The position numbers and the translations under genes were made by a program. Below, piece after piece: positions 33,276 to 46,073 of a DNA stretch of 64,000 bases. The DNA is from Epiperipatus broadwayi. Lineage: Eukaryota; Onychophora; Udeonychophora; Euonychophora; Peripatidae. The notes under the pieces are model-generated. The model saw only the letters and a list, made by a program, of their open reading frames with translations, searched no databases and was not told the DNA's origin. Location of the stretch: positions 994,001 through 1,058,000 of the forward strand of contig JAQFVV010012496.1 in the NCBI GenBank assembly GCA_028023455.1, in the 5' to 3' direction. Numbering within the stretch: position 1 is the stretch's first letter; each line of letters begins with the position of its first letter.

Positions 33276-35733
33276 TTGTACCGGTATAAATCCACCATGC
33301 TTAATCATACACAGTACCCGAGTTCAAACCCAGTCCACGTTTAAGAATAAATTCCAAAACGCCAACGAAATCCAAACCCAAACCCTGGCATGACCAACCG
33401 ATGATGACTTTATAACAGCACGGGGTTATCCCTTTACTAGCTCAACTCAGAACACAGACTAAATTACTTACAGTTTTATATATAGATCTATTATACTCTG
33501 GGTATCGGTACGGTCATTAATGTAATGTATATATTTAAGTTGTCAATACAGCCAGTAGGTGACTATATAGACTTCGAGAGTAATGAGGTGGAAAACACAA
33601 AATTAGAGTAAATAAATTGTTTAATAACAAATAGAGAGCATAAAAATATAGTATTCAAAAGTACGGTAAGATTTCCATAAATATTCTATGATAATTAGCT
33701 ACTAGTCTTTAGTAATCATTTTACCTGGTAAACAAACTCATACCAATTTTTGTGTAGTGAAATGATTGACGGGTGGCTAAGGGAATCAGAGCATTTGAGC
33801 ATCGGAAATATTTATCTACGATTTTTATTAAGTTATTTTATTCGAATAGATTCGAACCGTTGCGTGTACGAATAGTTGGAGGGTGGTTTCGTATAACTAT
33901 GATATCTAAGATCAATGTACTAGTGGTTGCCTAAATTGACGAGCCCTACAGTAATCACTTGCGGTGCATCAACGGAATACCGGGCGGCTTGTACTTTGAC
34001 AAGGCTTAATGCCCCCAAGTAGCTCTGGGACACTACAACCAGCCGGGATCATTTCGAAACCCGGTGATCCAAGAGATAACCTGGGAAAGAATTGCTTTCT
34101 TCCCCATATGGTAGTATGGCGAGACGCTAACTTCGGCGAAGGGAAGGCATTGCCACAGTCATCGAGGACGAGTGCTTGAAGTGGATTTGAAAAGGAATTA
34201 TACCAAACCTGGGTAATCAATTCGTCTATTTCTGCACAACAGGCTGATATAACTATTCCAATAAAACATGGCGGAATCAAACTGACCGCGAAAGCAATAA
34301 TTAATTAAGTTTACTCTGAAACCCCTAACTCCCCCAGGTCGTTCAGGCGGTAGCGATGATAACAAATTATACACTGAGAACTATTTCTCATTTCATGTAG
34401 GAAACTAAGATAATAAACTTAAAACCCTTTACATTTTTAAGATTGAAGTATCGGTTACAATAGTATGACAACAAAAAAAACATAATAAAGTGATTTAATA
34501 TCTGCCAACTCAATATATGAAATAATCTTTACTTTAACAATGAACTTCCTTTTAAAATAACTATAATCAATATTATAAACTAGCTTTAAAACAGAGTTGG
34601 GAAATATTCTATTGGCATCGTTTGTTTATAGCATAAGTAAATAGGAAAAAAAAATATAAATGTCTTCATTTGAATTATTATTAGTAGATACAATATTTAC
34701 AAACTATTTTCTAAAGACTAGAGCAGAGGAAAAGGAGAAAGAAAATTTACTGACAGGTTTGAAACAGTAGCGTTATAAACGAAACAAAAAACTTACATGT
34801 GATTCATTTGATTGACAGATTAACTTATAACATTAAGCTCGGGAGAAAGTTAAAAGTTCATGTAACACAGTTACCCTTCCTTCTTCATCCGGCTTGGCTT
34901 CTCATGATGGTATTTCTGACGAACGTAGGCGCGCATTTGAAATCTACTTGGAAGGCATAGTCAATTTGGAGATTGGAAGCTGGGAATTGTGAAGCACATA
35001 AAACATGATCAGTCAGCGGCACAAAGATTCAAATTGGCAGGACAGAGATCAGCTCCTGGCACTTAGCCCATCGACATTACGGTTTACTGGTGGACTTCTT
35101 AACAAAAGTTGGAGAGATTTCTCTAGCAACTGCTTTGCTGTTTTTGAGACGATCTACTCCCAGCCACGTCAAAAGTTAGAATGTTAGTTTTCTCTACGAT
35201 GGCCACGGTTGACCTTTCTGTCTGGTTTTTGTTTTAGGCTCCGCCTACTTTTCTCTAGCCTTCAGCAATCCAGCTTGACCATACAATATCAATTATCCAT
35301 TTCCATTGTTCCGTTTTCAGCTATCTTTAACTTTAATACGCAATTTTAAATTGACAAAGAAATCACAAATATAAATTCCTTATCTAATTTCGAATACAAC
35401 TCAATTACTCTATACATTTGTACAATACAGATTTTAATTAAAACCACTGATCAAAGGAATGTGACTTTTGATCAGTATTTTTAAACGACTTTGTATAATT
35501 CTAAAAGGCTAAAATTTAAGCAAATACACCCGCAATGAAACTTTTAAATTAAGCTGATATAAATTCACAAACCATGCACACACGAATATTATTTCATGAT
35601 TTGTGACATTTATGCCCGGAATCTTTACATATTTATTTACAAAACATAAAATATATATATAGCTCAATTTTTGTGACTTGAAATGGAAAAATCCCATTGC
35701 GGGCGAATAGTAGTTCGAATTACCGTACTTAAA
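33276..35733 (-). mobile_element. GC-richer insert of unknown type, possibly a solo LTR on the minus strand
   Basis: The flank up to about 33,275 matches 62,165-62,215, and the similarity stops abruptly at TGTACCGGTATAA, so something inserted here. Read on the minus strand, a segment from TGTTTAAGTACGGTA (near 35,733) to TACCGGTACA (33,276) would have TG...CA ends with related inverted termini. The body is GC-richer than its surroundings (33,960-34,300 and 34,860-35,270). A 103-codon frame (33,969-34,280, minus) has no recognised domain. No TSD or primer site was found, so the LTR reading is tentative. Confidence 0.35.
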
Positions 35734-35869
35734 CACATGAAACTAAGATCGGTTCTTCGATCTGTCTGTTTCAATATATATATATATGTTTGTGTGTGTG
35801 CAGCGTAGCATATTTCACAAAGAATTCCATAAGTTTTCTGAATTTTGAGAGAAAATATATGTGTATATT

Positions 35870-35945
35870 TTGATATATATGTATGTATGTGTGTATTTTA
35901 TGTGTGTAAAATGATGGAGATATATATATATATATATGTGAAATG
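35870..35945. repeat. TATG/TG/TA simple repeats
   Basis: Mixed TATGTATG, TGTG and TATATA tracts. Confidence 0.85.
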
Positions 35946-35984
35946 ATAATTATGTATTTGTATTATTCAAATCTTGTAGCTCTG

Positions 35985-36030
35985 ATGAAGACTGCTGAAC
36001 AGTCAAAACTGTAAGAAAATAAAGAAGTTT
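35985..36030 (+). ncRNA. Hammerhead-like motif, family B (AAAAC variant)
   Basis: CTGATGA, an A, stem II GACTG/CAGTC (5 pairs) with loop CTGAA, then AAAACTGT. The required GAAA is AAAA, as in the 5.1-kb and 51.65-kb copies. It is probably inactive, or belongs to a differently folding relative. Confidence 0.5.
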
Positions 36031-36507
36031 AAGAAAATTACTTGCATTAAAGTGTATATGAATGAAGTATTATAAGTAATTTTGAGAGAAATTGTATCTT
36101 TAAGTTTAATCAAACTATTAGTTGTTTTTTTGCTTAGTGATACCATTCTTATATAAGGAATGTATATTCTAATGAAAATACTTTTTTTTTTCTTTTTTTA
36201 AGTATTTTAAACCCAGTGTGTTGTTTTGTACATGTTATGATATTATAACCAATCATCATATAGTGAAAGAGAGAGAGATCTGAACCCATGAACATGGTTT
36301 CAGAAACCAATGCTTTTTTATCAACTTTTCCAGATTTAAAATATATTTAAGACAATATATATAATGTTTTCCTGACAGTTTGTGATGATGGTGTTTTAGT
36401 TATATTTTTATATTGGACTATTTCCACCATCTAATATGAGTATTGAAGGTCTTTAGAAAAGTGTAACTTTATTTAAATATTCCAAATACATTCAACTGTT
36501 AGCAATA

Positions 36508-36580
36508 GCACATCAAACAGATTAGTATAAACACAACATTTCATGAGGTATTATTCTCTCCTCTTCTTCAGGTGTTACTG
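36508..36580 (-). ncRNA. Hammerhead-like motif C2
   Basis: Minus strand: AACAC/GTGTT inner stem I (5 of 5), CTGAAGA, stem II GAGG/CCTC, GAAA, ATGT, GTT. The core is complete. Confidence 0.65.
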
Positions 36581-36759
36581 GCTGACCAGTAACAGTACTA
36601 GCATGAGATTCGAACCTGGACCTTTAGATTCTTGGGTATTGAATTTTAAGATAATTATCTACTCAACTACTGGTTAGAGAATTACTCTAAAATTCAATAT
36701 TCAAGAATATAAGGGTCCAGGTTCGATTCCCATGCTAGTACTGTCACTGGTCAGACCAG

Positions 36760-36832
36760 CAACACCTGAAGAAGAGGGGAGAATAATACATCTTGAAATG
36801 TTGTGCATATATTAAACTGTTTGATGTGCTAT
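36760..36832 (+). ncRNA. Hammerhead-like motif C3
   Basis: AACAC, CTGAAGA, weak stem II, TGAAATGTT and GTGC. Inner stem I keeps three pairs. Confidence 0.5.
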
Positions 36833-37239
36833 TACTAATAGTTGAATGTATTTGGAATATTTAAATAAAGTTGAATTTTTCTAAAAACATTCAATACTCA
36901 TATAGATGATGGAAATAGATCAATATAGAAATACAACAGTTATATATAATGTTGATTATCTCAACAGTGATTTGAATGAGATAACTATTTAAATGTTTAT
37001 TTGTCAAATATAATAAATCCGAACAAACATTAGTCTTGATTAGAAAAATATATAATTCTTATTTAATGCTGATATCACAAATCAATTTTTGTAACAGTAA
37101 CAAACAATCTTTACTAGACAATGTTATAAGAAGGTAATCTATTGTGGAATGTTATTGTGCAATTATAGCTTCTATTTTATCTATAGTCACACAAAATAGA
37201 ACCCTTTTTTTTATGAATATATATTAAATTTGTAAAATA

Positions 37240-37460
37240 GAAAATCACATGATCACCATTGTTTATGCTTACACAAGCTGTTTACACAAAGGGCAAACTC
37301 TCCATGCAGTAGCCCTACTCAGTGCGAGCCAGAGTAATCAATGGAAGCAAGAAGGTTTGTGCACTAGAAGGGATTTTATGCACAAACCTTCTTGCATCCT
37401 TTGATTACTCTGGCTTGCACTAAATGACACTACTGTGTCAAGAGTTTGGCCTTTGTGTAA
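37240..37460. repeat. Family A ends as a hairpin, no ribozyme
   Basis: The end ACTCTCCATGCAGTAG...GAGTAATCAATGG is followed directly by its inverse, around GGGATTTTATGCACAAACCT. The middle of the unit, including the hammerhead, is missing. The same form occurs at 40,200-40,420. Confidence 0.8.
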
Positions 37461-37730
37461 AATAGAAATGCATATAAAATATTAGCCAAAACAACAAAAT
37501 TTTACTAAAATTTTTCCATAATCACGGTTTTATTTATTAACAAACAGACCTTTTCAGGGTGAAATTCAATGCAATACATACAGCATATGTATACAAAACA
37601 AAATAGCCTTTCTATCATTCACTCAAAAAATCAACTTTCTTTAATATTAAACGATGTCTTCATGACATTAATGGAAGTTAATTTTTGAAGAAATGATGGC
37701 TAAAAATGTACACATATACAGATTTAGGGG

Positions 37731-38105
37731 GTTTGAAATCAGACTTTCACACGACCAGCTATCCATGCTACCTTATGCTGCAGACACACTGGATCACGCA
37801 CATGTCAAAAAGATAAATAATCATCAATAGATGTATTTCATGCTAAATCAGCACTCGTCAGTTGGTCCAGATTATCATCTCCACACATATATACAATCAA
37901 TGCTCAGATTATATTAAGATAGCCAATCTTCATACTTTAATAGTCAGGCTTCAATCCACTCCACCCCACAACTCTTCAGCTGAAATATGTATATTGGTGA
38001 TTATTTATCTTTTCGACGTGTGTGTGATAAAGTGTGTCAGCAGTATGAGATAGCGTGGATAGTTGAAAGTTGTGTAATAGTCTGAGTTCAAACTCACTAT
38101 ATATA
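37731..38105. repeat. Family E copy with internal inversion
   Basis: The minus-sense end and hammerhead E5 run to about 37,980. There the sequence switches to the plus-sense end (GTGATTATTTATC...GTGTGTCAGCAG) and ends in CTGAGTTCAAACTC. Confidence 0.8.
37815..37876 (-). ncRNA. Hammerhead motif E5, core variant
   Basis: Minus strand: ACCAA, CTGACGA (one core change), stem II TGCT/AGCA, GAAATACAT. It is probably weakened. Confidence 0.6.
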
Positions 38106-38261
38106 ACATATTGAAGTGCAGGTATGAAAAATCCTGCACTGTAGAAAAAAATCCATATATTAAAATACAGAGATTATTCATTATACACAGTACATAGTAT
38201 TTTGATTATAAAATTAAAACATGAGTAATGTATAGTAAGGCTATTTTTTTTGTATTTATAT

Positions 38262-38436
38262 ATGTTGTAAACTGGATTCCAAGAGATTGTAAAAGACACA
38301 GAAAGAGACCACATGTGAGATGGATGGATGAAATAAGAAAGTGTGCAGGGGTGATGTGGAGAAGAGAAGCTAAAGATAGGAAAAAATGGATTGAACTTGG
38401 AGAGACCTTCATCCTGTAGCGGATTGATAATGGTTA
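38262..38436 (+). repeat. RTE-like LINE 3' end fragment
   Basis: The frame reads NWIPRDCKRHRKRPHVRWMD then EIRKCAGVMWRREAKDRKKW. It is the same terminal segment as at 2,690-2,850, less mutated (the RREAKDRKKW part is intact). Confidence 0.9.
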
Positions 38437-39377
38437 ATGATAATATGTTGTATGTATCTTATTGAATTTCAATTTAAAAAGTCTATTTGTTAATAGATAA
38501 ATCCATGGTTGTGGAAGAATTTTAGTAAAATTTTATTGTTTTGCGTAGTATTGTAGTGTTATATGATTTTCTATTTTATTTATAATTATTAGTACAGCGG
38601 TAGGCAGTGTTTAGTATTAAATGTGGTATTCTACAATAAAAGGGTTATTGCAAGTTCCAATTTCAAATTATTAACTTTTATAAACATTTATTACAATAAA
38701 CTAATTTTTCATATATATGTATAAATATACTATTACTTATTTTAAATTAAAAATGTTAATTTGCGAAAAAAAAAAATACAGAGAAATAATCAATTATTAA
38801 AATTTGTAAACGCATTCTTTTCATTTGGTATTAATTAATTTAAACAATTTTAATTTTAAATATTCAAAAACATATATGCACGTAGCTATTCAATCTGTGG
38901 GACTAATTTTAAATAGTCTTTGATTAGCATGATTATATATATTATATATATATATAAGCATATTGGAGGGCAAATGTCCTAGAGATTACATTGTAATTAA
39001 TTAGTAAAAATTAATAATAAAATAATTACATTTTTATTAAAATTAAAAACAATTAGAGTATTATGTGTTAAACTATCTGCTCTTTTATATTTACGCTAAA
39101 CTATATTTAACAAATATTTTAAAAATTGCTGAAAATTTAATAAACTCGTAGATTTTAAACGCTATATGCCCATAATGACAAGTAAGTAATAAGTACGTTT
39201 ATATAGATTTGAAAGGATAAAAAATCGTTTATAAAAATTTAATTGAAGTTTTAATTAGGTCATAAAATAAAATTTTATTTGCATATGTTTATATTACTGA
39301 TTGTTTGTTGTTTTTTTTTTTTGTTAATATAAAGTACTTAAATATTTACAACTAACAACAAAAATAAAACAAGTTTT
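38437..39377. other. AT-rich stretch, nothing recognised
   Basis: It contains a short TA run at 38,936-38,955 and poly-T at 39,310. No coding signal was seen. Confidence 0.45.
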
Positions 39378-39441
39378 ATAAAGTATGAAGATTGGTTATC
39401 TTAATATATATCTGAGCACTTATTGCATATATGTGTAGAGA

Positions 39442-39502
39442 TGATAATATGAACCAACTGATGATTGCTGGTTTAGCATGAAATTCATATATTGGTGATT
39501 AT
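39442..39502 (+). ncRNA. Hammerhead ribozyme motif E6
   Basis: ATAAT outer strand, ACCAA/TTGGT inner stem I (complete), CTGATGA, TGCT/AGCA, GAAAT, ATA triplet. Stem III is partly mispaired. Confidence 0.78.
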
Positions 39503-39913
39503 TTATCTTTTCGACATATATGTGTTCAAGTGTATCAGTGTTATGAGATAGAGTGGAGAGTGATGGGTCGTGTGAAAGCCTGTGCTCATATACCCTATAT
39601 ATTACATATATTGATACATGTATATGATAAGCCTGTATTTCAGTTATTACATAGTAGAGATGTCTGCCCATCCCTCGTATATATATTAAATGGATTATGT
39701 CCTGTACATGAGGGGTCAAATTGATTTTGGGTCAACATGGCTGTGATGAGAATCTCGGCCTTAGGGGGGCCTTTGAGCGTTCCATCATCAGATTTTCAAT
39801 TGGATGGATGGTTGAAGAGTTGGAGTGTGGAGTGGATTGAAGCCTGTCCTTTAAAGCATGAAGATTGGCTATCTTAATATATATCTGAGCACGTATAGCA
39901 TATATGTGTGGAG

Positions 39914-39976
39914 ATTATAATCTGGACCAACTGATGATTGCTGGTTTAGCATGAAATATGTATATTGATGATTATT
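39914..39976 (+). ncRNA. Hammerhead ribozyme motif E7
   Basis: ATAATC, ACCAA (one mismatch with TTGAT), CTGATGA, TGCT/AGCA, GAAA, ATATGTAT stem III with one T-G, ATA triplet. The core is intact. Confidence 0.75.
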
Positions 39977-40194
39977 TATCTTTTCGATATATATGCGTTC
40001 AAGTGTATCAGTGTTATGAGATAGAGTGGAGAGTGGTGGGTCATATGAATATCTGTGCTCATATACCCTATATAAGACAAGTTTATTTAAATATTTTTTC
40101 CAGTGTTGGCAGATTAACTAAAGAACTAATTAATGAGTTTAGAAAACAAAATAAATATGTAAAAAAATATTTGGAAAAGTTTTTTTTCATCACA

Positions 40195-40425
40195 TGATTA
40201 CCATTTCATATGCTTATACAGGCGGTTAGTAAGAGTAACAAACTCCACACAGTAGTGCCACCAAGTTCAAGCCTGTGTAATCAATGAATGTAGGAAAGTT
40301 TCTTTATAAAATTCCTATCTAGGGCCTATTCACTAGATAGGAATTTTATGAACAATCCTTCCTACATCCACTGATTACGAAGGCTTACACTTGATGGCAC
40401 TACTGTATGGAGTTTAGTACTCTTA
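40195..40425. repeat. Family A ends as a hairpin
   Basis: The inverted ends meet near 40,325 (CCTATCTAGGGCC). No ribozyme is included. Confidence 0.8.
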
Positions 40426-40789
40426 TAAGTATCTTTTGTTAAGAAAGACAGGTGAGATTTTGGGAGGAAAAGAACCTATGAAAAGCAAAATAAACTAAAT
40501 TGTTTCAGTTAATTAAAAAGTTTTCAATTAAAATTTGCGTTTTCAATGCTAACTGATATAAATAAAAAGCTAAGCTATGCCATTTTATCCTCTGTATGAG
40601 TCATTAAATTAAAGTCATGCAAAGCTAGATGGTCCAAAAGAATTGGACTAACTGTCCATGCCTAGAAAATGCACCTATTTTATCATTGTGCTTTTAGTGT
40701 GGAATAACCTGCTTTCATTTAAAAAAAGGATTATAGAGCTTTTTTAGCCAAACCAATAGACTATCAATTATTTGCATACTAAAATTGAG

Positions 40790-40950
40790 GTGTGGTGCTC
40801 TCAGAACTGATGAAAGCCACAAGCTAGAAACTAGTCTGGGGATATTGGATGAGTAGACTCTATGTAGGAATTTTATGCGCAAACCTTCCTGCATCCATTG
40901 ATTACTCTGGTTTTCACTGAATTGTGCTACTGTAAGGAGAGTTAGGCTTC
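40790..40950 (+). repeat. Family A fragment with hammerhead and 3' end
   Basis: This part runs from GGTGCTCTCAGAA through the hammerhead to CATCCATTGATTACTCTGG. A deletion just upstream removes the 5' strands of stem I. Confidence 0.8.
40801..40850 (+). ncRNA. Hammerhead motif A9, stem I lost
   Basis: CTGATGA (40,807), AGC/GCT stem II, GAAAC, ACTAGT, GTC and GGGGATATTGGAT are present. TCCTCA and ATCCAA are deleted, so stem I cannot form. Confidence 0.7.
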
Positions 40951-43330
40951 TGTGTAAAGTTATTTAATCTAACGTAGAAAATAACTTGGTCAAATTAAAG
41001 TTATAAAGAGGATATTTTCTGATATATTCAATCTAAATCTACTACAGTAGTCTAAAACAGGTTGGTAAACTTTTTAATATGGAGAGCCATTTTGTTTATT
41101 CTTCTCCTCTACCATTAAAATGTCATAGGGAACAAAGTATTCATCCCCCCTTGAGCTTCAAGGAAAGAGCTTTCTGAAGGCTGTGGATATATTTTAACAT
41201 TTATTTTAGTAACAGAACATAACAGAATCTGTATACATTCTACAAAAGTAAAAATAAATATATAAAACAAAAAATTACTTTGACAGTTTGATTTATTCAT
41301 TAATTTCTAATATTTAAATATTCATCCTATAAAATTATCAGTATTCTATAGTATGATTGAATTCAAGAAACAAGATTATAATGAAATTTTTTTCTGTTCT
41401 AGAGTCATCAAAATATTTGGTTTACAAATTACAAGAGGAAATAAAAATTGTGTTTAGAAGAGCTGTGTGATTGGGATCAAGGTGTCCCAGTTGGATCTTC
41501 AGTTACAGTTTGCCAATCCTTGATCTATAAAATAAGTTAATATAAAATGTCTGTTTTAATATTTACATAGAAAAATTGATCTTATAATAATTATTCTAAA
41601 ATTTTAACATTTACTTTTTTATATACCTATCTGTGTATGTTAAGTACTTGTATACAAGTAACACATATACATGCATAGATAAAATCAGTCATGGATTATT
41701 CATAAAAATTAAAAAAAGATATTTTATTAACTGTTATTTTAAAATCTTCTTAGTTTCAAACTACTATATATATATAAAAAAAACCCAAAGAATTATATGT
41801 ATTTTATTTAAATCTATCTTAGTTTCAAACTACTATATATATATAAAAAAAACCCAAAGAATTCCATGTCTGTCTTTAAATAAAACTATTTGGACTTACG
41901 AATAATCCCTGAATTTATTAAGGTTGGCTGCCACATTTTTTTAATTATTCTTTTTCAGGGGCATAATTATCTCATAGCTATAGCAAATATGTTTTACTTG
42001 TTAATATTAAAAAATAAAAATAGATTATAAATTCCTATTAACTTTAAAAATAGAAACAAATGCATCATACATTCCATTCACAATATGTAATTAATTATAT
42101 TTATTTTTTATATTCTACCACATATAAATGCTAATCTTTTAACTCTCTGACATTCCTTTCTCATTTCATCATTTTCTTTGTTCTCATGTTCAACATAAAA
42201 TTTAAGATTAAACCATTATTACTTATCAGAAATTAATATATTTGATTTCATTTGATAGATATTTTTGTTTACTACTGAAGTAAATTTTAAATATTCCTAT
42301 TTTTTCCTATAAATATTTAAAAATATGAGATCATAATCAAAACAAAAAGATTATACATCATCATTTCTAGAAAGATTTTTTTCATTCTACAAAATCAATG
42401 AAATCTTCAGTATTTGTGATTTGTTTTAAAAAATGTGAATGAATCTTTATTTATTTCTCTTATATTTAATGAAATATGCTTTGAAAAATTAAAATTTTTC
42501 AATATTTATTGCAAACTTATGATATTTTTATACTCATTATTATAATTAGATTGCTTACATAGAAAGTTAAGCTTCTAAATAGTTTTAGGGCAGATATGCA
42601 TCATCTGCTAATATAATATTCCATTTTTGAAAATGAAGTATTTCCATTCAAAATAAATGATTAATAATTTATATTTTTGATATCTAATAAATATTGTATG
42701 AATTATTGTAAAAAAAATATCTAGAATTGTAATATATTTGCAAATAAACACATTTTTGGATATTCGAACCATTTTCTTTAAATAATGTAAAAATTGTGAT
42801 GTCAAAAACCTATCATAATACAATAGAGGTAATACTTGTCAGGATAGGGCTATATTCTATTGTTTTGAGATATTTTTGATTTTCTTATCATCTATGGAAT
42901 TTTTTTAAGTAAAATTTTACATTATAATGTATATAGGAAAATATACACATTGCAGTATAATGCTTGCAGAAATTCTTACTAGAGGGCAAATTAGTGAAAA
43001 AATGAAATAATTTATACAAAATGTCATTTGGTTAAAGCAAGTGAAAAAAACAACAGGTGAGAATACTTCTATAGTAATGGTTATTTAGTGCATTGTATAA
43101 AGACTAGTGAATGTTTTATAATAACTGTTTCAGGGAGAACAGCTACTATTAAATAAAATGTGAACAATGGAGCTATGATTTATTCACATTGCTGTAAGGC
43201 ATATAAATCCATTGATTTATGTCATTCTGATTTTGAACATTTTAAAATGAATCACAGATATAACTTCATGGATTCACATACAGATGTACATATGCAAGAT
43301 GGTTTTTCAGGCCGTTAGTGATTTCAGACT
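40951..43330. other. AT-rich stretch; 70-bp tandem duplication at 41,748-41,875
   Basis: CTTAGTTTCAAACTACTA starts at 41,748 and 41,818, and the following AAAAAACCCAAAGAATT is repeated too. No coding signal or other repeat partner was seen in the remaining sequence. Confidence 0.55.
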
Positions 43331-43339
43331 GCTGACATG

Positions 43340-43700
43340 AATAACCTAAGTCATTTTTTGGTTTAAAAAATCACTCAGTTGGTAGAGTGTTTGCCTTAAA
43401 TTCAATATTCAAGAACTTAAAAGTGCAAGTTTAACTTCTAAACAAATATTGTCACTGTGCATATAGGCCATCAACACCTGAAGAAGAGTGGAGAATAATA
43501 CTACTTGAAACATTGTGTAATTACTAACTTGTGTTGTCTATTTATGTGTTATTATTAACAAGTTGTTTGTATTTGGAAAGTTTAAATAAAGTTTAAAATT
43601 TTCTATACATTCAACATTAACTCATAACAAGTTGTTTGTATTTGAAAAGTTTAAATAAAGTTTAAAATTTTGTATACATTCAACATTCACTCATAGTTGA
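43340..43700 (+). mobile_element. Family C single copy, with 69-bp duplication at the 3' side
   Basis: An A-box-like CACTCAGTTGGTAGAG is followed by a decayed B box, then AACACCTGAAGAAGAG (motif C4) and TTGAAACATT with GTGT closing stem I. The 3' part AGTTGTTTGTATTTG starts at 43,561 and again at 43,630. Confidence 0.7.
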
Positions 43701-43874
43701 TGAAAATATTCCAACATATTACATCTTATCTTTCCTCCCATTTGAATTATAAAATTTATTTTATTTAAAATTTCTTGCCATAGTTTTGTGTTATTTCTGT
43801 GAATGAAATTTGTAATACATTTATTGCTATTTCTTAAGTTTAAAAGAAATTATAATTGATTTATTGATAAAAAT

Positions 43875-44385
43875 GGCAAAACTCACTATACGTATTACCA
43901 CACACAGCAAACTAGAGTAATCAATGGATGCCAGAAGGCTTGTGCATAAAATTCCCATCTAGTGCCTACTCATCCAATATACCCAGACTAATTTCTGGCT
44001 TGTGACACTTGTCAGTGAGGAGCCTTGGATCTGAGAGCACTGCACCTAGATCTTAGAATCTAATGTAACCCTCCAGCAGCCACTTTTTATCTCCACTGAA
44101 CTACAAAACTATGAGTCTTAAACTGAAAACATCTTAATGTTTTCAATCCAAGTCCATTAGCTTATATAGTCATATGGGTCTGAACTCAGTTCAGTACCCA
44201 TACATTTTGGTGTTTTTGGTTCTTTAATAACCAAATCCACCACTATCCTAATAGGCAGGATTAGTTTTAAGCCAATAAACATCACATGACCACCACTTTT
44301 TATGCTTGTGTATAACTGTATAGTGACTTTTGCCTGTTTTAACAAGTTATACACAAGCATAAGAAGTGGTGGTCATGTGATGTTT
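43875..44385 (-). repeat. Family A copy, minus sense, folded back at its end
   Basis: This is a near full-length unit read on the minus strand. The last part (CATCACATGACCACCACTTT) is followed by its inverse at 44,330-44,385 (AGTGGTGGTCATGTGATG). Confidence 0.87.
43972..44030 (-). ncRNA. Hammerhead motif A10, mutated core
   Basis: Minus strand: ATCCAA, TCCTCA, then CTGACAA in place of CTGATGA, and GAAAT in place of GAAAC. The stems are kept. It is probably inactive. Confidence 0.65.
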
Positions 44386-44389
44386 ATTG

Positions 44390-46070
44390 ATTTATTGATA
44401 ATTTTAATATCAACAAGTAAAACATATTTCTTAGAGTTACAAGGCCCTGAAAATGTATATTTAAACAAAAAAACATATTGCCAACTTTGGGTTCAGGGAT
44501 TCTTTGTAAGTATCTATCATTTTAACAGAAATCATTTTGTTTTCAAATACCTAAACAAAAGAAAAGTGTAAAGTTAAAAAATATATATATTATAACCAAA
44601 GCATCTCATATAAACTTAATCTCCATTAAACTTTATAAGAATTTTTATTTAATCTAAACTTTATTTATAAGTACATTTTATAATTTATGATTATCTTTTT
44701 TATTATATTGTGTATTTTTTATTCATTATATTTTATGAATTTCTGTCAATTGATGGTTTATTAAATTATACGTTATTTTATCAGTCTTTTTTGTTCTATT
44801 AAAGTTATCTTCAGTGGGTAAACAAATTGTTAGGGTTTTGACATGCATGATTCTTTCGTTGTTTTTACCATGATAGCACTATCATATTTGACAGTTTTGG
44901 CAGTGTGACAGCTCTGCAATCACTACTTTTCTGCATTGTTTTAAAGCAATGTATATATTAAATTACAGTGTGTGATAGGCTGCAGCGATTCTTTCTATGA
45001 AGCTTTCATTTTTAATGTATTAATTTTAAAAAAATTCCAGCAGATGTCAGCAGTATATGGACCTTTACAGACATTTGTGTGTGATCGACAGCACCATCTA
45101 TTGTTCTAACAAAGCTATGAAAAAGGTAGTGATTTGTTATTGGCTGATGCTTTAGATTGTTTTACCCTGCAGCTAAATGACACAAAAACATGCTTTTCAG
45201 TAATTGTTAATGATTATGACACAATATCTTTGTAAAAGACTTATTATTAAACCAAAAAATATGTCCATGGGAAGGAGATTGTCTTTGAAAACATTTTATT
45301 TCTAAAATGACTGCTCTTACAAAGTATAGAAAATATGCTATGAGAAATGGAAATTGCTATGGAAACAGTCATTATAGGTTAAAAAAATCATTTTTGTAAA
45401 AACTGTAAGTGAAACATTTTAATAACAATTAATAATTTATAAACTTTTAGAATGTTTTTTTTTTTGTTTCTTTGATGATAACTAATTCTAAATATATCAT
45501 TTTTTAATAACATAAAATTCTAATATCTAATATTTCATTCTTTTAACTTTTCTGAATAGATACCATGAAGCCAATAATGATGTTTGTTACCTGTATGGCC
45601 TTTAGTTAGATACTTATTTTTTCAATTGTAAAATATTAACTTTTCATGTTTTAGAATTTTAATTATTACAAGGCTTAAATATTTACAATGTAGTTTATAA
45701 ATAAATTTTTTAATATATATAAAAAACATTTAATTGCACAAAAAAATCAAACACAGAACCATATTAAAAGTAACAGTCACTAGAGTCTATTCAAAAATTT
45801 GCCAGGTGGGGTTGACACTGGTGTAGTTAATCAAAAAAACCCAGATATTTTATAAATAATGGTTGGCATCCTAATTTAGAGTATTATCTGATTAACAATT
45901 TCAGGCATTTCATACAAACAAGCATATACAAATGAAACAACATATACTTGAGACATTAGACATTTAGTTGTATTGTTCATAATTTATTATTGTGGTTGCA
46001 GTAATAAAAAAGTATATAATAAAGAATAAATAATTCTGTCAAAATAATATAAATTATTGTACATGTATAA
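44390..46070. other. AT-rich stretch, nothing recognised
   Basis: No exon-like or repeat segment was recognised. Confidence 0.4.
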
Positions 46071-46073
46071 GAT

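Larger units (their letters stand above)
36411..36935. mobile_element. Family C head-to-head inverted dimer
   Basis: The arms meet near 36,668. Both carry the 3' end (CATCTAATATGAGTATTGAA and complement), the hammerhead-like motif and the tRNA-like head, the two heads facing each other. The right copy keeps GGTTCGATTCCC as B box. The arms differ at many positions, including within the A-box region. Confidence 0.88.
39380..40076 (+). mobile_element. Family E tandem copies, 473-bp spacing
   Basis: The marker ATGAAGATTGG occurs at 39,385 and 39,858, 473 bp apart, and the predicted cleavage sites (39,491 and 39,964) are also 473 bp apart. The stretch between them includes GGATGGGCAG-type sequence (inverted here), CCATCATCAGATTTTCAATT and GAGTTGGAGTGTGGAGT. 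This is the clearest head-to-tail form of family E, which elsewhere occurs as inverted dimers. Confidence 0.85.

Noticed and set aside
33969-34280. 103-codon minus-strand frame
   Set aside because: It is the longest frame in the GC-richer block, but it has no domain and no splice context. Kept only as part of the unassigned insert.
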